The notes under the pieces were generated by a model. The model searched no databases, was not told where the DNA came from, and saw only the letters and a list, made by a program, of their open reading frames with translations. 64,000 nt of DNA, taken from contig NZ_PXOH01000007.1 of the NCBI RefSeq assembly GCF_003007785.1, positions 62,001-126,000 of the forward strand. Reading direction: 5' to 3'. Every line of letters starts with the position of its first letter. Within the stretch, counting starts at the first letter, position 1. A program made the translations under genes and the position numbers. Of the stretch, positions 55,643-64,000 are shown piece by piece. The stretch is from Aphanothece hegewaldii CCALA 016 (GTDB taxonomy: Bacteria > Cyanobacteriota > Cyanobacteriia > Cyanobacteriales > Microcystaceae).

Positions 55643-56629
55643 ATGTTTCCTCTTAATCGTCCTCGCCGTTTACGTTCCTCGCCTCAAATGCGCCGCATGG
55701 TAAGTGAAACGGTACTAACTGCCAATGATTTAATCTATCCCCTTTTTGCGGTTCCAGGTGATGGCATTGCTCAAGAAGTCAAATCAATGCCGGGGGTGTT
55801 TCAACTGTCAGTTGATAAAATTGTAGCAGAAGCCAAGGAAGTTTATGATTTAGGTATTCCCGCGATTATTTTATTTGGTATTCCTGAAACCAAAGATGCA
55901 GATGCAACTGGCGCATGGCATGATCATGGTATTGTACAAAAAGCGGCAACAGCAGTAAAAGAAGCCGTACCCGAATTAGTGGTTATTGCGGATACTTGTC
56001 TATGTGAATATACGAATCATGGACATTGCGGTTATTTAGAAGTCGGTGATTTAACGGGAAGAGTTTTAAATGATCCCACCTTATTATTACTGAAAAAAAC
56101 CGCCGTTTCTCAAGCCAAAGCTGGGGCGGATATTATTGCACCATCGGGAATGATGGATGGTTTTGTCAAATTTATTCGAGAAGCTTTAGACGAAGCAGGG
56201 TTTCAAGATACGCCGATTTTGTCCTATGCTGCTAAGTATGCCTCAGCTTATTATGGCCCATTTCGAGATGCTGCTGATTCTACTCCCCAATTTGGCGATC
56301 GTCGCACCTATCAAATGGACCCTGGAAACTCTAGAGAAGCCCTCAAAGAAGTAGAATTAGATATCTTGGAAGGGGCAGATATGGTGATGGTGAAACCTGC
56401 TTTATCTTATATGGATATTATCTGGCAGATTAAAGAAATGACAAATTTACCAGTCGCTGCTTATAACGTTTCGGGTGAATATTCCATGATTAAAGCGGCG
56501 GCTTTAAACGGTTGGATCGACGAAAAACGAGTCACTCTCGAAACCTTAACCAGTTTTAAACGAGCCGGGGCTGATTTGATCTTAACCTATCATGCTAAAG
56601 ATGCCGTTCGTTGGCTACTTGAAGGGTAA
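55643..56629 (+). CDS. hemB: porphobilinogen synthase (delta-aminolevulinate dehydratase)
   Basis: 328-residue enzyme joining two 5-aminolevulinate molecules to porphobilinogen for heme, chlorophyll, bilin and B12 synthesis. Catalytic lysines are K198 ([17 protein letters not shown]) and K251 ([12 protein letters not shown]). The metal loop [14 protein letters not shown] has three cysteines (119, 121, 129), pointing to a zinc-type active site rather than the plant magnesium type. It is a single gene, convergent with marC. Confidence 0.96.
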   Translation: MFPLNRPRRLRSSPQMRRMVSETVLTANDLIYPLFAVPGDGIAQEVKSMPGVFQLSVDKIVAEAKEVYDLGIPAIILFGIPETKDADATGAWHDHGIVQKAATAVKEAVPELVVIADTCLCEYTNHGHCGYLEVGDLTGRVLNDPTLLLLKKTAVSQAKAGADIIAPSGMMDGFVKFIREALDEAGFQDTPILSYAAKYASAYYGPFRDAADSTPQFGDRRTYQMDPGNSREALKEVELDILEGADMVMVKPALSYMDIIWQIKEMTNLPVAAYNVSGEYSMIKAAALNGWIDEKRVTLETLTSFKRAGADLILTYHAKDAVRWLLEG

Positions 56630-56644
56630 TCAGTCATCAGTTAT

Positions 56645-56680
56645 CAGTTATCAGTAGAAAAACTTAATAGCTGATAACTG
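56645..56680. terminator. bidirectional terminator between hemB and marC
   Basis: CAGTTATCAG (56645-56654) and CTGATAACTG (56671-56680) form a perfect 10-bp stem in the short gap between the convergent genes. The TCAGTTATCAG phrase is repeated in tandem just before it. Confidence 0.6.
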
Positions 56681-56682
56681 TT

Positions 56683-57339
56683 CTACATCTGTAACCCTGG
56701 AAATAAATCTCTCATGCCGCCTGCGATAAATTCTACAGCCATCGACATCGTAATGAGTCCCATAATTTTAGCGATAATATTCATCCCTGTTTTGCCGATG
56801 CGTTTATCAATTTCTGGGGCAAGAGAAAAAGTAATTAAAATTAGTAACGCAATAAAAGTGATCGACATCAATAACGCAATATCGTTATATAGTGCCTTAC
56901 CTTCTTGATGAGCATAAACGATGACAGCACTAAGAGATCCAGGCCCTGCGAGTAAAGGAATAGCAAGGGGTACAACCGCAATAGATGAGGGATTTTTTGA
57001 GATAATTTCATCTTCTGGTGATGTTGATCTAACTTCTGAGTGATCGGAATTTAACATCGAGATGCCCATCGTAAATAGCACATAACCTCCCGCCACCCGA
57101 AACGCTGCGATACTGATGCCAAATGCTCCTAAAATAGCCTCACCGAGTACCATTCCAACTAACAAGATGACAAAAAAAGAAAGAGCCGTGAGACGAGCGA
57201 TCGCTTTTTTTTCTTCGGTGCTATTCGGTTGTGTAATACTCAAAAAAATGGGCATCGCACCAATGGGATCAACGATCGCCAGTAAGCCGATAAAAATATT
57301 AACGTAATTAGAGATATTTTGTAGATCCAGATTTTCCAT
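56683..57339 (-). CDS. MarC family integral membrane protein
   Basis: 218 residues, six membrane helices. Typical marks are FIGLLAIVDPIGAMPIFLSI near the start, FRVAGGYVLFTMGISML, AVVPLAIPLLAGPGSLSAVI and the C-terminal GKTGMNIIAKIMGLITMSMAVEF. The name comes from an old link to antibiotic resistance that does not hold generally; the function is unknown. Confidence 0.9.
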   Translation of the reverse strand: MENLDLQNISNYVNIFIGLLAIVDPIGAMPIFLSITQPNSTEEKKAIARLTALSFFVILLVGMVLGEAILGAFGISIAAFRVAGGYVLFTMGISMLNSDHSEVRSTSPEDEIISKNPSSIAVVPLAIPLLAGPGSLSAVIVYAHQEGKALYNDIALLMSITFIALLILITFSLAPEIDKRIGKTGMNIIAKIMGLITMSMAVEFIAGGMRDLFPGLQM

Positions 57340-57501
57340 TGGTTTGACAAAGATTCATTAACTTCTTTTGCATCCTAACTTTATATGTTAAGGAGTATTG
57401 TCAGGAAATCTTAAAATTTATAGTGACTTTCTTCAAGTAGACCGATTAAAGTTAGATATTGTGAGTATCTTGCAAATTCCTTACGAGAGGAGAACACTAT
57501 T

Positions 57502-58056
57502 ATGGCTACAGCGCAAGGTTTAATCCGTTCCTTTGGTGAGGTGGGTGACAATCCTGTTTTATTAGATAAAAGTGTGACAGTACCCGTCTGTGAGGGTTTA
57601 AATACAGTTTTAGCGAGTTTTCAGGGGCTATACCTGCAATATCAAAAACACCATCTAGTCGTTGAGGGTTCGGAGTTTTATTCTTTACATCAATTCTTTG
57701 AAGATGGATACGAAGCAGCACAAGGCTACGCCCATGATGCGGGGGAACGTCTCAACGGTTTAGGGGGCATTCCTGCGGCTAGTTTTACTAAATTAGCTGA
57801 ATTATGCTGCTTTTCGCCTGAAGAAGATGGGGCTTTTGACTGTCGTACTATGGTAGAGCATGATCTCGCCGCCGAGCAAGCCATTATTCAATTATTACGC
57901 CGTGTAGCCGCTCAAGCTGAAAGTTTAGGCGATCGCGCAACTCGTTATATGTATGAAAAAATTCTACTCGAAACCGAAGAAAGAGCCTATCATTTAGGTC
58001 ATTTCTTAGCACATGATAGCCTAACACTTGCTTTTGTGGGAAATCCTAGTAATTAA
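57502..58056 (+). CDS. dpsA: Dps-type ferritin-like protein (DpsA)
   Basis: 184 residues, dodecameric mini-ferritin that oxidises iron with hydrogen peroxide and protects DNA under stress. The ferroxidase ligands are in [27 protein letters not shown]. Cyanobacterial DpsA features include [18 protein letters not shown] and [15 protein letters not shown]. Ribosome site AGGAG lies 9 bases before the ATG. It is convergent with the phosphoesterase gene, touching it end to end. Confidence 0.93.
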   Translation: MATAQGLIRSFGEVGDNPVLLDKSVTVPVCEGLNTVLASFQGLYLQYQKHHLVVEGSEFYSLHQFFEDGYEAAQGYAHDAGERLNGLGGIPAASFTKLAELCCFSPEEDGAFDCRTMVEHDLAAEQAIIQLLRRVAAQAESLGDRATRYMYEKILLETEERAYHLGHFLAHDSLTLAFVGNPSN

Positions 58057-59619
58057 TCACGATAACAGAGAAAATTGGTCAAACTGAATGATATTTGAAT
58101 GGGGATAGCGAGTATCAAAATAATAACTACTCACTCTCCCTTTTTCTGTATCGAAAATGCTAAACGCTGTAATCTCATTACTGGCAATATAAGGAAGTGG
58201 TTGATTATTTTCGTCCTTGATTGGGGCTATAGTCGGTATAATCGGATCAAGTCCATTGGGATCGCCTGTCGCTGCATAAACAGAATTATTCGGTATTGGT
58301 CTTTTTAAGTCTCCAACATAAGCACCGTAACTATTCCCCACATTGGATGATTCTAGAAAATGTGTTCCTTTAGAACTTCTAAAACGGTTCCAAAGATGAG
58401 AATGACCATAAAATACTAAATGAACGCCCGATGCTTCAAGTAATGGTATTAAATCTTGAATAATATAATCTTTTTCTTTTGGATAATCATAACGAATTGC
58501 TAAAATTTTATTATTTTCATCCCTTTCTATGTTTTGTATTGGAGCAGTATAAGGCGGAACAATGTTAGCACCTAATGTGTGGGGCGGATGGTGAAACATG
58601 ACTATTTTATATTTAGCTTTTCTAAATTCTATACTGTTTAATTCTTTCTCTAACCATTGATATTGTTGGCTTTCCCGAGATATTGACTCGAAAATATGTT
58701 GCCCATAACCCCAAGATTCGGGATAATCTAGATCTTGTTCTGCTTCTTGATAACGTCCTTTAATATTAGAGTCCAAACTAGGTGAACGCCAAACATTTGT
58801 CACATACAAAACGACTAAACGAATATCGCCAAAAGTAACTGCATAATATCTTTTATTGCCTGGTAAAGTAAAAATTTCTTCATAAGTATCCGTATTAAAA
58901 GAATTATCTTTATCTAATCCATTAAAACGCGGTACAGCATCATAAAACTGCTCATTTAAGCCTTTTGTTGTGGAAAATCGCCCCATTACTTCATGATTAC
59001 CGATCGCGGGATATAATGGCACGTGTTGAATAATCTCGCCACCTTGATAAATCGTGGATTGTAATTCATAATGAGCGTGACCCTGTAAACAGGGAAAAAA
59101 CGCACCACCTCTGTTATCATCAAACCATTCTGAGGCGCGATCGCTTATATTAACTAAATCACCTGCAAAAAAAACAGCATCAATACCAATAGTTTCGCAA
59201 ACTTTCTGTAAATTAGCTGCTGTCATGGGCATTAATTGATGATCAGAAGTCAGTAAAATTTTTAGAGGTGTTTCTGGAATAGGTAAAGCAGAAAGGGTAA
59301 AAATCTTACTTTCAATAACTTCTAAGTCATTTTTACTCACCACCCGATAAGGAAGACGTTTACCTGCTATTATTTCGCTAACTTCTGCTTCATGTCGCCA
59401 GATTTTACGTTGAGTGACTGTGTCGTAAACTGGTGTAACTTTCGACTGATTATCTTCTCTAACACGAGTCAATTGAGTAGTTGTCGCTGTTGCTAAGTGT
59501 TCTAAATTTTCTCCATAGACGACATAATGCTGTATTCCTGCAAACTCAGTAAACCAAACCACTCGTACAGAATTTTCGGTTGGGAGTTGTAGAAAGGGAT
59601 CAGACAAAAGAGAAGTCAT
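58057..59619 (-). CDS. purple-acid-phosphatase-like metallophosphoesterase
   Basis: 520 residues. An N-terminal fibronectin-like domain (about 15-110) is followed by a calcineurin-like metallophosphoesterase domain with SDHQ (where D-x-H is usual), FFAGDLVNIS, PAIGNHEVMG, MFHHPPH and the ending metal motif FYGHSHLWNRF. No signal peptide is visible, so it may be cytoplasmic. The substrate is unknown. It is isolated, with repeats upstream. Confidence 0.82.
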   Translation of the reverse strand: MTSLLSDPFLQLPTENSVRVVWFTEFAGIQHYVVYGENLEHLATATTTQLTRVREDNQSKVTPVYDTVTQRKIWRHEAEVSEIIAGKRLPYRVVSKNDLEVIESKIFTLSALPIPETPLKILLTSDHQLMPMTAANLQKVCETIGIDAVFFAGDLVNISDRASEWFDDNRGGAFFPCLQGHAHYELQSTIYQGGEIIQHVPLYPAIGNHEVMGRFSTTKGLNEQFYDAVPRFNGLDKDNSFNTDTYEEIFTLPGNKRYYAVTFGDIRLVVLYVTNVWRSPSLDSNIKGRYQEAEQDLDYPESWGYGQHIFESISRESQQYQWLEKELNSIEFRKAKYKIVMFHHPPHTLGANIVPPYTAPIQNIERDENNKILAIRYDYPKEKDYIIQDLIPLLEASGVHLVFYGHSHLWNRFRSSKGTHFLESSNVGNSYGAYVGDLKRPIPNNSVYAATGDPNGLDPIIPTIAPIKDENNQPLPYIASNEITAFSIFDTEKGRVSSYYFDTRYPHSNIIQFDQFSLLS

Positions 59620-59689
59620 GATATTTTTTTTTCAGAAATTAAATTCTCTGTCTCATAGTTTAAGTAATTGTTAGCCTATTAATATCGCC

Positions 59690-59705
59690 AGGGAATTTAT
59701 TCCCT
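59690..59705. repeat. hairpin A repeat, isolated copy
   Basis: AGGGAAT-TT-ATTCCCT, the same hairpin as at 46965, 47275 and 59808 but with G-C in place of T-A or A-T at the third pair. It directly precedes the perfect 28-bp palindrome. Confidence 0.8.
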
Positions 59706-59710
59706 GTCTC

Positions 59711-59738
59711 GTAGAGACGCGCCATGGCGCGTCTCTAC
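59711..59738. repeat. dispersed 28-bp palindrome, perfect copy
   Basis: GTAGAGACGCGCCA followed by its exact reverse complement, 28 bases in all. It is the best copy of the family with members at 9282, 18493 and 26263. It lies in a 249-base gap between the phosphoesterase gene and ispH that is made almost wholly of repeats. Confidence 0.95.
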
Positions 59739-59776
59739 AGTCGGTTCAAACAGACTCAAATTATGGTTTTCAGTCC

Positions 59777-59823
59777 AGTCCATTTTAATGGACTTTTGCT
59801 ATGAGACAGAGAATAAATTCTCT
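59777..59823. repeat. two-hairpin dispersed repeat, copy 2 (inverted)
   Basis: Hairpin B AGTCCATT-TT-AATGGACT (59777-59794), a 13-base linker, and hairpin A AGAGAAT-AA-ATTCTCT (59808-59823). It is the same arrangement as at 46965-47011 in the opposite orientation; the linkers match at about 9 of 13 bases. Confidence 0.7.
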
Positions 59824-59868
59824 GGCCATATTAATGTACTAATCATTACTATCATTAACGCTCCGTTA

Positions 59869-61068
59869 TTAATATTCCAATTTAGCCAGAAAAATTCTCT
59901 CGATAACTTCTTCTACCACTTTATCGGGTGTAGATGCACCTGAAGTCACTCCAACTGTAATTTTACCTTCGGGTAACCAATTTTCAGTAATTTCTAATTC
60001 TTTTCCAAGGGGTTTATGTTCAATTCGATTCCCCGATAGAATACGCTCAGAACTATCGATATGATAAGACGGAATCTTGTAATCGATGGCAATTTCTTGT
60101 AAATGAGTCGTATTCGAGGAATTATATCCGCCGATAACTACCATAAGAGATAGATTTTCTTTGACTAAATCAAACATTGCGTCTTGACGTTCTTGAGTCG
60201 CATCACAAATCGTATTAAAACTCATGAAATGATCATTCAAATTAGCAGGCCCATACTTTTTAAGCATAGTATGTTCAAATAATTTCCCAATTTGTTCGGT
60301 TTCACTTTTGAGCATTGTCGTTTGATTAGCAATACCAATTTGTGCTAAATCTTGATCTGGGTCAAAACCTTCTGAGTAAGCATTTTTAAACTTGGCTAAA
60401 AACTCGTTTTTATCGCCACCATTAAGAATATAGTTACTGACATATTCAGCTTGTGCCAGATTTAAGATAACTAAATAAGTACCCGCAAACGATGAAGTTG
60501 CGATCGTTTCTTCGTGATTATATTTGCCGTGAATAATCGATGTATATTCGCGTTTTTTGTGTTTTTCGACGGAATTCCAGACTTTAGAAACCCAAGGACA
60601 AGTCGTATCAACGATCGTACATCCTTTATCATTCAGTAACTGCATTTCGGCCACACTCGCCCCAAATGCGGGTAGAATAACGACATCTCCTTGATCAATA
60701 ATTGAAAAGTCTTTTTCACCCTGATTTACTTCAATAAATCCGACTTCCATTTCTCGCAAACGTCGATTAACCGAAGGATTATGAATAATTTCATTTGTAA
60801 TCCAGATGCGTTCATTGGGAAAATGTTGACGGGTTTCATAGGCCATTGCGACAGCCCGTTCGACACCCCAACAAAAGCCAAATGCTTCGGCCAAGCGGAT
60901 TGTAACATTACCTCGCTCTAAGCGATAATGATTATTACGGATTTCTTGAATCAGACTGCTTTGATATTCTGTATTCAAAACCTCCATCACTTCCGCTTCT
61001 TTGCCAAACCCTTTACGGTGATAGTTGTCCGACTGCTGTAAAGAACGTTTAAAAGCTTTGGTATCCAT
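59869..61068 (-). CDS. ispH: 4-hydroxy-3-methylbut-2-enyl diphosphate reductase
   Basis: 399-residue iron-sulfur enzyme, last step of the MEP isoprenoid pathway. The three cluster cysteines are C66 ([10 protein letters not shown]), C157 ([10 protein letters not shown]) and C288 ([10 protein letters not shown]). TSGASTPD near the C-terminus binds substrate. It is the long cyanobacterial/plant form, with about 55 extra N-terminal residues ([20 protein letters not shown]). Confidence 0.96.
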   Translation of the reverse strand: MDTKAFKRSLQQSDNYHRKGFGKEAEVMEVLNTEYQSSLIQEIRNNHYRLERGNVTIRLAEAFGFCWGVERAVAMAYETRQHFPNERIWITNEIIHNPSVNRRLREMEVGFIEVNQGEKDFSIIDQGDVVILPAFGASVAEMQLLNDKGCTIVDTTCPWVSKVWNSVEKHKKREYTSIIHGKYNHEETIATSSFAGTYLVILNLAQAEYVSNYILNGGDKNEFLAKFKNAYSEGFDPDQDLAQIGIANQTTMLKSETEQIGKLFEHTMLKKYGPANLNDHFMSFNTICDATQERQDAMFDLVKENLSLMVVIGGYNSSNTTHLQEIAIDYKIPSYHIDSSERILSGNRIEHKPLGKELEITENWLPEGKITVGVTSGASTPDKVVEEVIERIFLAKLEY

Positions 61069-61118
61069 ATTTTATATATAGTAATTTTTCTCTCTAACTC
61101 ATTTTAGAGATAATGGGT

Positions 61119-61934
61119 TCATTTTTTTTGTGCTAGAGCATTGGTTGAGTTGAGAACTCTAATAACAGTTCCTGTTTTTGGTAAGTCAGATGGTGTAATT
61201 CTGATAGAATCATTGGGAATTTTTTGAACGTTCATTCCAGAAACCAGTTTAAGGAATGCGTCTACTGGTACTAAATCACAAGCTTTTTTATCGGCTGCCA
61301 CCGTCTGAAATTGGGTGGGAATGACAATTTTAGGTTGTAGGACCGATATAGCCTGTTTGGCTTCTTCGGGGTTATACGCTTTTGGCCCACCACCAACGGG
61401 AATTAAGGCTAAATCTGGGGTTCCAAGCAAGATTTTTTGTTCAAGTGCGATCGCTGATGCAGCCCCACCAAGATGTACAATTTTAATACCGCCTTGTGTC
61501 CAACGCCAAGCGACATTTGTTCCGAAACGTCTACCCCCTTGACGATCGTGAGGACTGGCGATACCTTGGATTTTGAAGTCTTTAATTTCGTATACGCCTG
61601 GTTCAAATAAGATTTTAGGATTTCCTGGTAAATTTTCCGCCGCCCCTTCATCCCAAAGTTGACTACTAATGAGAACAAAATCTGCTTCTACTTTGGGTAA
61701 GCGATAGCCTGCTGTACAACCAATTGCCCGAAATGGATTGACTAAAATTCTATAACCACTTCCTGTAAAGAGAAAGCAGGTATGACCTAACCATTGTACG
61801 GTTAGTCCATTATTGGGTTTAGCTGGTGTTTGAGTCGGTTTGGTTTGTGCTTGAATGAGAGAAGATGTTCCCAAGGTTCCAGCCATTGAGAGACAACTAA
61901 TTCCAGCATATTGAATAAGTTTTCGGCGTTGCAT
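61119..61934 (-). CDS. exported MBL-fold protein lacking the metal-binding motif
   Basis: 271 residues. The leader MQRRKLIQYAGISCLSMAG looks like a twin-arginine or Sec signal. The body resembles UlaG-like metallo-beta-lactamase-fold proteins (TVQWLGHTCFLFTGSGYRIL, FVLISSQLWDEGA, ALIPVGGGPKAYNPEEA). The HxHxDH zinc motif is replaced by SSQLWDE and the later PTH by PTQ. It may have lost hydrolase activity or use a different site. The function is unknown. Confidence 0.72.
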   Translation of the reverse strand: MQRRKLIQYAGISCLSMAGTLGTSSLIQAQTKPTQTPAKPNNGLTVQWLGHTCFLFTGSGYRILVNPFRAIGCTAGYRLPKVEADFVLISSQLWDEGAAENLPGNPKILFEPGVYEIKDFKIQGIASPHDRQGGRRFGTNVAWRWTQGGIKIVHLGGAASAIALEQKILLGTPDLALIPVGGGPKAYNPEEAKQAISVLQPKIVIPTQFQTVAADKKACDLVPVDAFLKLVSGMNVQKIPNDSIRITPSDLPKTGTVIRVLNSTNALAQKK

Positions 61935-62010
61935 AGGTATAGATCTCAGAAGATACAGTCAACAATAATGTTTTTTGGTATGCGATCGCAATTCCCTAAA
62001 TGACTTCAAG

Positions 62011-62601
62011 CTAACTAATAGATTTAAGAAAGTTGCGTAAAAGTTCCTTCCCAGATTGAGTGAGAATACTTTCAGGATGAAACTGTACACCTTGAATATG
62101 AGGATACTGACGATGACGAACGCCCATAATTGTACCGTCTTCTACCCAAGCGGTGATTTCTAATACGTCGGGTATGGTTTCTTTTTCGATGACTAAACTA
62201 TGATATCGAGTCGCTGTTAGAGGATTATTAATACCTTGAAAAATGCCTGTGTTGTTGTGATGAACTTCTGAGGTTTTGCCGTGCATTAAAACGGGGGCTG
62301 AAATAATTTTACCCCCAAATACTTGACCGATGCTTTGATGTCCTAAACATACTCCTAAAATCGGAAAAGTCGCGCCTAAATGTTCGATTAACTGAAGCGA
62401 AATTCCTGCATCTTCTGGACGACCGGGACCTGGTGAAATTACTATACCATCGGGTTTAACTTGTTTGATGGTTTCGAGATCGATTTGATCATTTCGGTAA
62501 ACTTCAATTTGGGCAGCAACAGGAAATTCCGCGCCTAGTTCTCCCAAATATTGAACTAAATTATAGGTAAAACTGTCGTAATTATCGATAACCAGAATCA
62601 A
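62011..62601 (-). CDS. trpG: glutamine amidotransferase of anthranilate/aminodeoxychorismate synthase
   Basis: 196-residue class I glutaminase subunit with nucleophile C85 (ILGVCLGHQSIGQVF) and the His/Glu pair in QFHPESIL. It supplies ammonia to TrpE (tryptophan) or PabB (folate), and in cyanobacteria often serves both. No partner is adjacent. It follows dgkA by 24 bases on the same strand. Confidence 0.92.
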   Translation of the reverse strand: MILVIDNYDSFTYNLVQYLGELGAEFPVAAQIEVYRNDQIDLETIKQVKPDGIVISPGPGRPEDAGISLQLIEHLGATFPILGVCLGHQSIGQVFGGKIISAPVLMHGKTSEVHHNNTGIFQGINNPLTATRYHSLVIEKETIPDVLEITAWVEDGTIMGVRHRQYPHIQGVQFHPESILTQSGKELLRNFLKSIS

Positions 62602-62625
62602 TGAATATCTCCTTTATTTGATTAA

Positions 62626-63138
62626 TTAGAATGGAGAAAATAGAAGTGTGAGCAAGGGAGGAAGTATCAGGAAACTAGCCACTAAAATCGCTGCTAGTGC
62701 TGAAATTAAAACCGCACCAGCCGCACAATCTTTCGCTACTTTTGCTAAGTCATGATAGGTTTGACCAACGGTTAGATCAACAATGGATTCTAAGGCGGTA
62801 TTGAGTAATTCTAAAACCATGACCAAAGCCGATGTTAATGTAATAATACTAATACCAACGGCTGAAATTTTTAAGCCAATTGCTAAACTAATGGCACAAA
62901 TACCGATAAATGTATGTATCCGGAAATTTCTTTGAGTTGCGAAAGCATACCGTACACCCGCCCAAGCATATTGAAAACTAACCAGTAAGTTCGTTGCGAC
63001 CTGCCAAGCATATTCTCGTCTAAGATGATTAGAGGTTTCATGGTAGGACTTAGATTTAAAAGACTCTTGAGACGGCACGAGGGAAACGGCTGAGGCTTGT
63101 GAAGTTGGGGTTTGGGTCATTTTAAAGTTAGATTTCAT
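62626..63138 (-). CDS. dgkA: diacylglycerol/undecaprenol kinase family protein
   Basis: 170 residues. After a 45-residue soluble extension come three membrane helices with the DgkA signature ELLNTALESIVDLTVG and the following KVAKDCAAGAVLISALAA. It phosphorylates diacylglycerol or undecaprenol. In frame, translation may start at the ATG 6 codons further in (MTQTPTS). It is between ybeY and trpG. Confidence 0.9.
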   Translation of the reverse strand: MKSNFKMTQTPTSQASAVSLVPSQESFKSKSYHETSNHLRREYAWQVATNLLVSFQYAWAGVRYAFATQRNFRIHTFIGICAISLAIGLKISAVGISIITLTSALVMVLELLNTALESIVDLTVGQTYHDLAKVAKDCAAGAVLISALAAILVASFLILPPLLTLLFSPF

Positions 63139-63168
63139 ACAAGGTTATAAAGTATAAAAATAATGCAC

Positions 63169-63687
63169 TTACTGATTCTGAGGCAAAAGACCAACCTTAG
63201 ATAATAAAGTTTCCTGTTGAGAAAGCATTAAGAGTAAATGTTCTTCGTCAGGATGATCCCAACCCAGTAGATGTAAGAACCCATGTGCTGCTAACCAAGC
63301 GAGTTCTTGTTTAAGTGAATACCCGTGTTGTTGGGCTTGTCGGTTAGCGGTTTCTACTGAGATAATAATATCTCCTAAGTATAGAGCTTCTGTTAAAAAA
63401 ATCTCCGATGGTAGGGGAAAATCTGTCTCAAGAATCGCAAAAGCTAAGACATCAGTGGGTTGATCTTTTTGCCGATATTGGGCGTTTAGTTCTTGTATCC
63501 CTGTATCGTCGGTTAATAGCAAACTAATTTCGTAGTTATTGGCTTTCTGTATCGTAGGAGACAGAATATTAAACCATTCTTGTATCCAATTTTGCCACGT
63601 TTGCGGCGTAATAGGACAAGATGACTCAGTATAATAATCATCCTGTACATTAATTTCAATAGCTAGGGTGGAAGCAGAAGAGGCCAT
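63169..63687 (-). CDS. ybeY: rRNA maturation endoribonuclease YbeY
   Basis: 172-residue zinc-dependent RNase needed for 16S rRNA 3' processing. The zinc motif HxxxHxxxxxH is present as HGFLHLLGWDH, with YRQKDQPTDVLAFAI as the other family mark. It lies in the cluster DUF3285-ybeY-dgkA-trpG, all on the minus strand. Confidence 0.95.
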   Translation of the reverse strand: MASSASTLAIEINVQDDYYTESSCPITPQTWQNWIQEWFNILSPTIQKANNYEISLLLTDDTGIQELNAQYRQKDQPTDVLAFAILETDFPLPSEIFLTEALYLGDIIISVETANRQAQQHGYSLKQELAWLAAHGFLHLLGWDHPDEEHLLLMLSQQETLLSKVGLLPQNQ

Positions 63688-63691
63688 AATT

Positions 63692-63880
63692 TTAATGGGT
63701 GAGATAGGCTAAACCGACTAGCAATGCTAATAAACCTGTTGTAGTTAGAAAAAAGTGTTTTAACGATGTGCCTTTTTTCCGTACCATATTTCGCATGGCG
63801 AGTTTAACATAACTAGCTTGCGGTTCAGTAGATTTACTAGGCGTTTCGGTGCTTGGAGTCTCAACAGGTGTATTACTCAT
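63692..63880 (-). CDS. DUF3285 family small membrane protein
   Basis: 62 residues. A disordered Thr/Pro/Ser N-terminus, then SYVKLAMRNMVRKKGTSLKH and one membrane helix (about 43-61), the pattern of the cyanobacterial DUF3285 family of unknown function. It lies 4 bases before ybeY. Confidence 0.85.
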   Translation of the reverse strand: MSNTPVETPSTETPSKSTEPQASYVKLAMRNMVRKKGTSLKHFFLTTTGLLALLVGLAYLTH

Positions 63881-63951
63881 GATGGTGTAAGAAAGACAAA
63901 TAGAACTGTTTCTAATGTAACAATTTGTTAACCTAAATGGAGTTTTGCTGA

Positions 63952-64000
63952 TTATTCAGGAATTTGACGAAGATAAGCTTCAATAAACGGATCAAGATCC
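63952..64000 (-). CDS. prfB: C-terminal end of a gene, probably peptide chain release factor 2
   Basis: The last 15 codons, DLDPFIEAYLRQIPE and stop, enter from the right edge. The ending resembles the C-terminus of cyanobacterial RF2, and prfB is a common neighbour of DUF3285-ybeY. With so few residues this is a suggestion only. Confidence 0.5.
   Translation of the reverse strand, partial: DLDPFIEAYLRQIPE

Noticed and set aside
1-64000. CRISPR array
   Set aside because: No regularly spaced identical repeats of 23-40 bases with unique spacers were found anywhere; the repeats present are palindromes scattered singly.
1-64000. tRNA or rRNA genes
   Set aside because: Intergenic gaps were read for GGTTCGAATCC-type T-loops; the only tRNA-like structure is the tmRNA.

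Overview
The window is a stretch of cyanobacterial chromosome. It is AT-rich and dotted with the HIP1 octamer GCGATCGC. Lineage-typical genes include Ycf66, DUF3370, DUF4327, DUF3285, the thylakoid FtsH2-type protease, a ClpR/ClpP3 cluster, DpsA, a long-form IspH and a tmRNA whose tag reads ANNIVPFARKAAPVAA. GC content and gene set suggest a unicellular or colonial chroococcalean/pleurocapsalean organism, but I cannot name the species.

Layout. 1-600: end of a TnpB element, then a cobalamin riboswitch. 600-2020: cbtB and an unrecognised membrane protein under that riboswitch. 2.1-7.4 kb: class I aldolase, then an acetyltransferase / GT39-type glycosyltransferase-TPR / transglutaminase operon. 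7.6-11.6 kb: Ycf66, a LapA-like protein, shikimate kinase, HU and the B12 enzyme CobD. 11.7-17.2 kb: an MFS carrier and a PlsC-like acyltransferase, then a patchwork of small toxin-antitoxin-like modules with a 103-bp duplication of the acyltransferase 3' end and a broken gene copy. 17.2-22.3 kb: agmatinase, DUF2288, FtsH, DUF3370. 22.4-26.7 kb: a second TnpB, PsiE-like, LRAT-domain and exported superoxide dismutase genes, DUF4327. 26.8-31.2 kb: pilB-pilT-pilC (type IV pilus motor). 31.4-38.9 kb: grpE-dnaK-dnaJ-tusA, rsgA, miaB. 38.9-40.4 kb: a TnpB element sitting inside a small DUF6887-like gene. 40.5-42.5 kb: clpR, a second clpR-like gene and clpP3. 42.5-43.0 kb: brnTA. 43.4-46.7 kb: a GAF/multi-PAS histidine kinase. 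46.7-47.3 kb: gene debris and hairpin repeats. 47.3-50.2 kb: valS with an internal duplicated insertion. 50.4-55.1 kb: HTTM-DCC fusion, SGNH-like protein and MBOAT acyltransferase. 55.1-64 kb: tmRNA, hemB, marC, dpsA, a phosphoesterase, ispH, an MBL-fold protein, and trpG/pabA-dgkA-ybeY-DUF3285, with the end of a prfB-like gene.

Most of the window is housekeeping. The least explained parts are: (i) the B12-riboswitch pair cbtB plus a multi-pass protein with two Ig-like domains where CbtA might be expected; (ii) a 35-residue tandem repeat inserted between the catalytic and anticodon-binding parts of ValRS; (iii) a two-hairpin dispersed repeat with compensatory base changes, and a 28-bp palindrome family; (iv) three TnpB genes, one with a rearranged RuvC-II site and a degenerate zinc ribbon, and one inside a gene it appears to have split; (v) the HTTM-DCC / SGNH / MBOAT operon; (vi) a Clp cluster with two catalytically dead subunits beside one active one. 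All functional statements come from reading motifs; no database search was possible.
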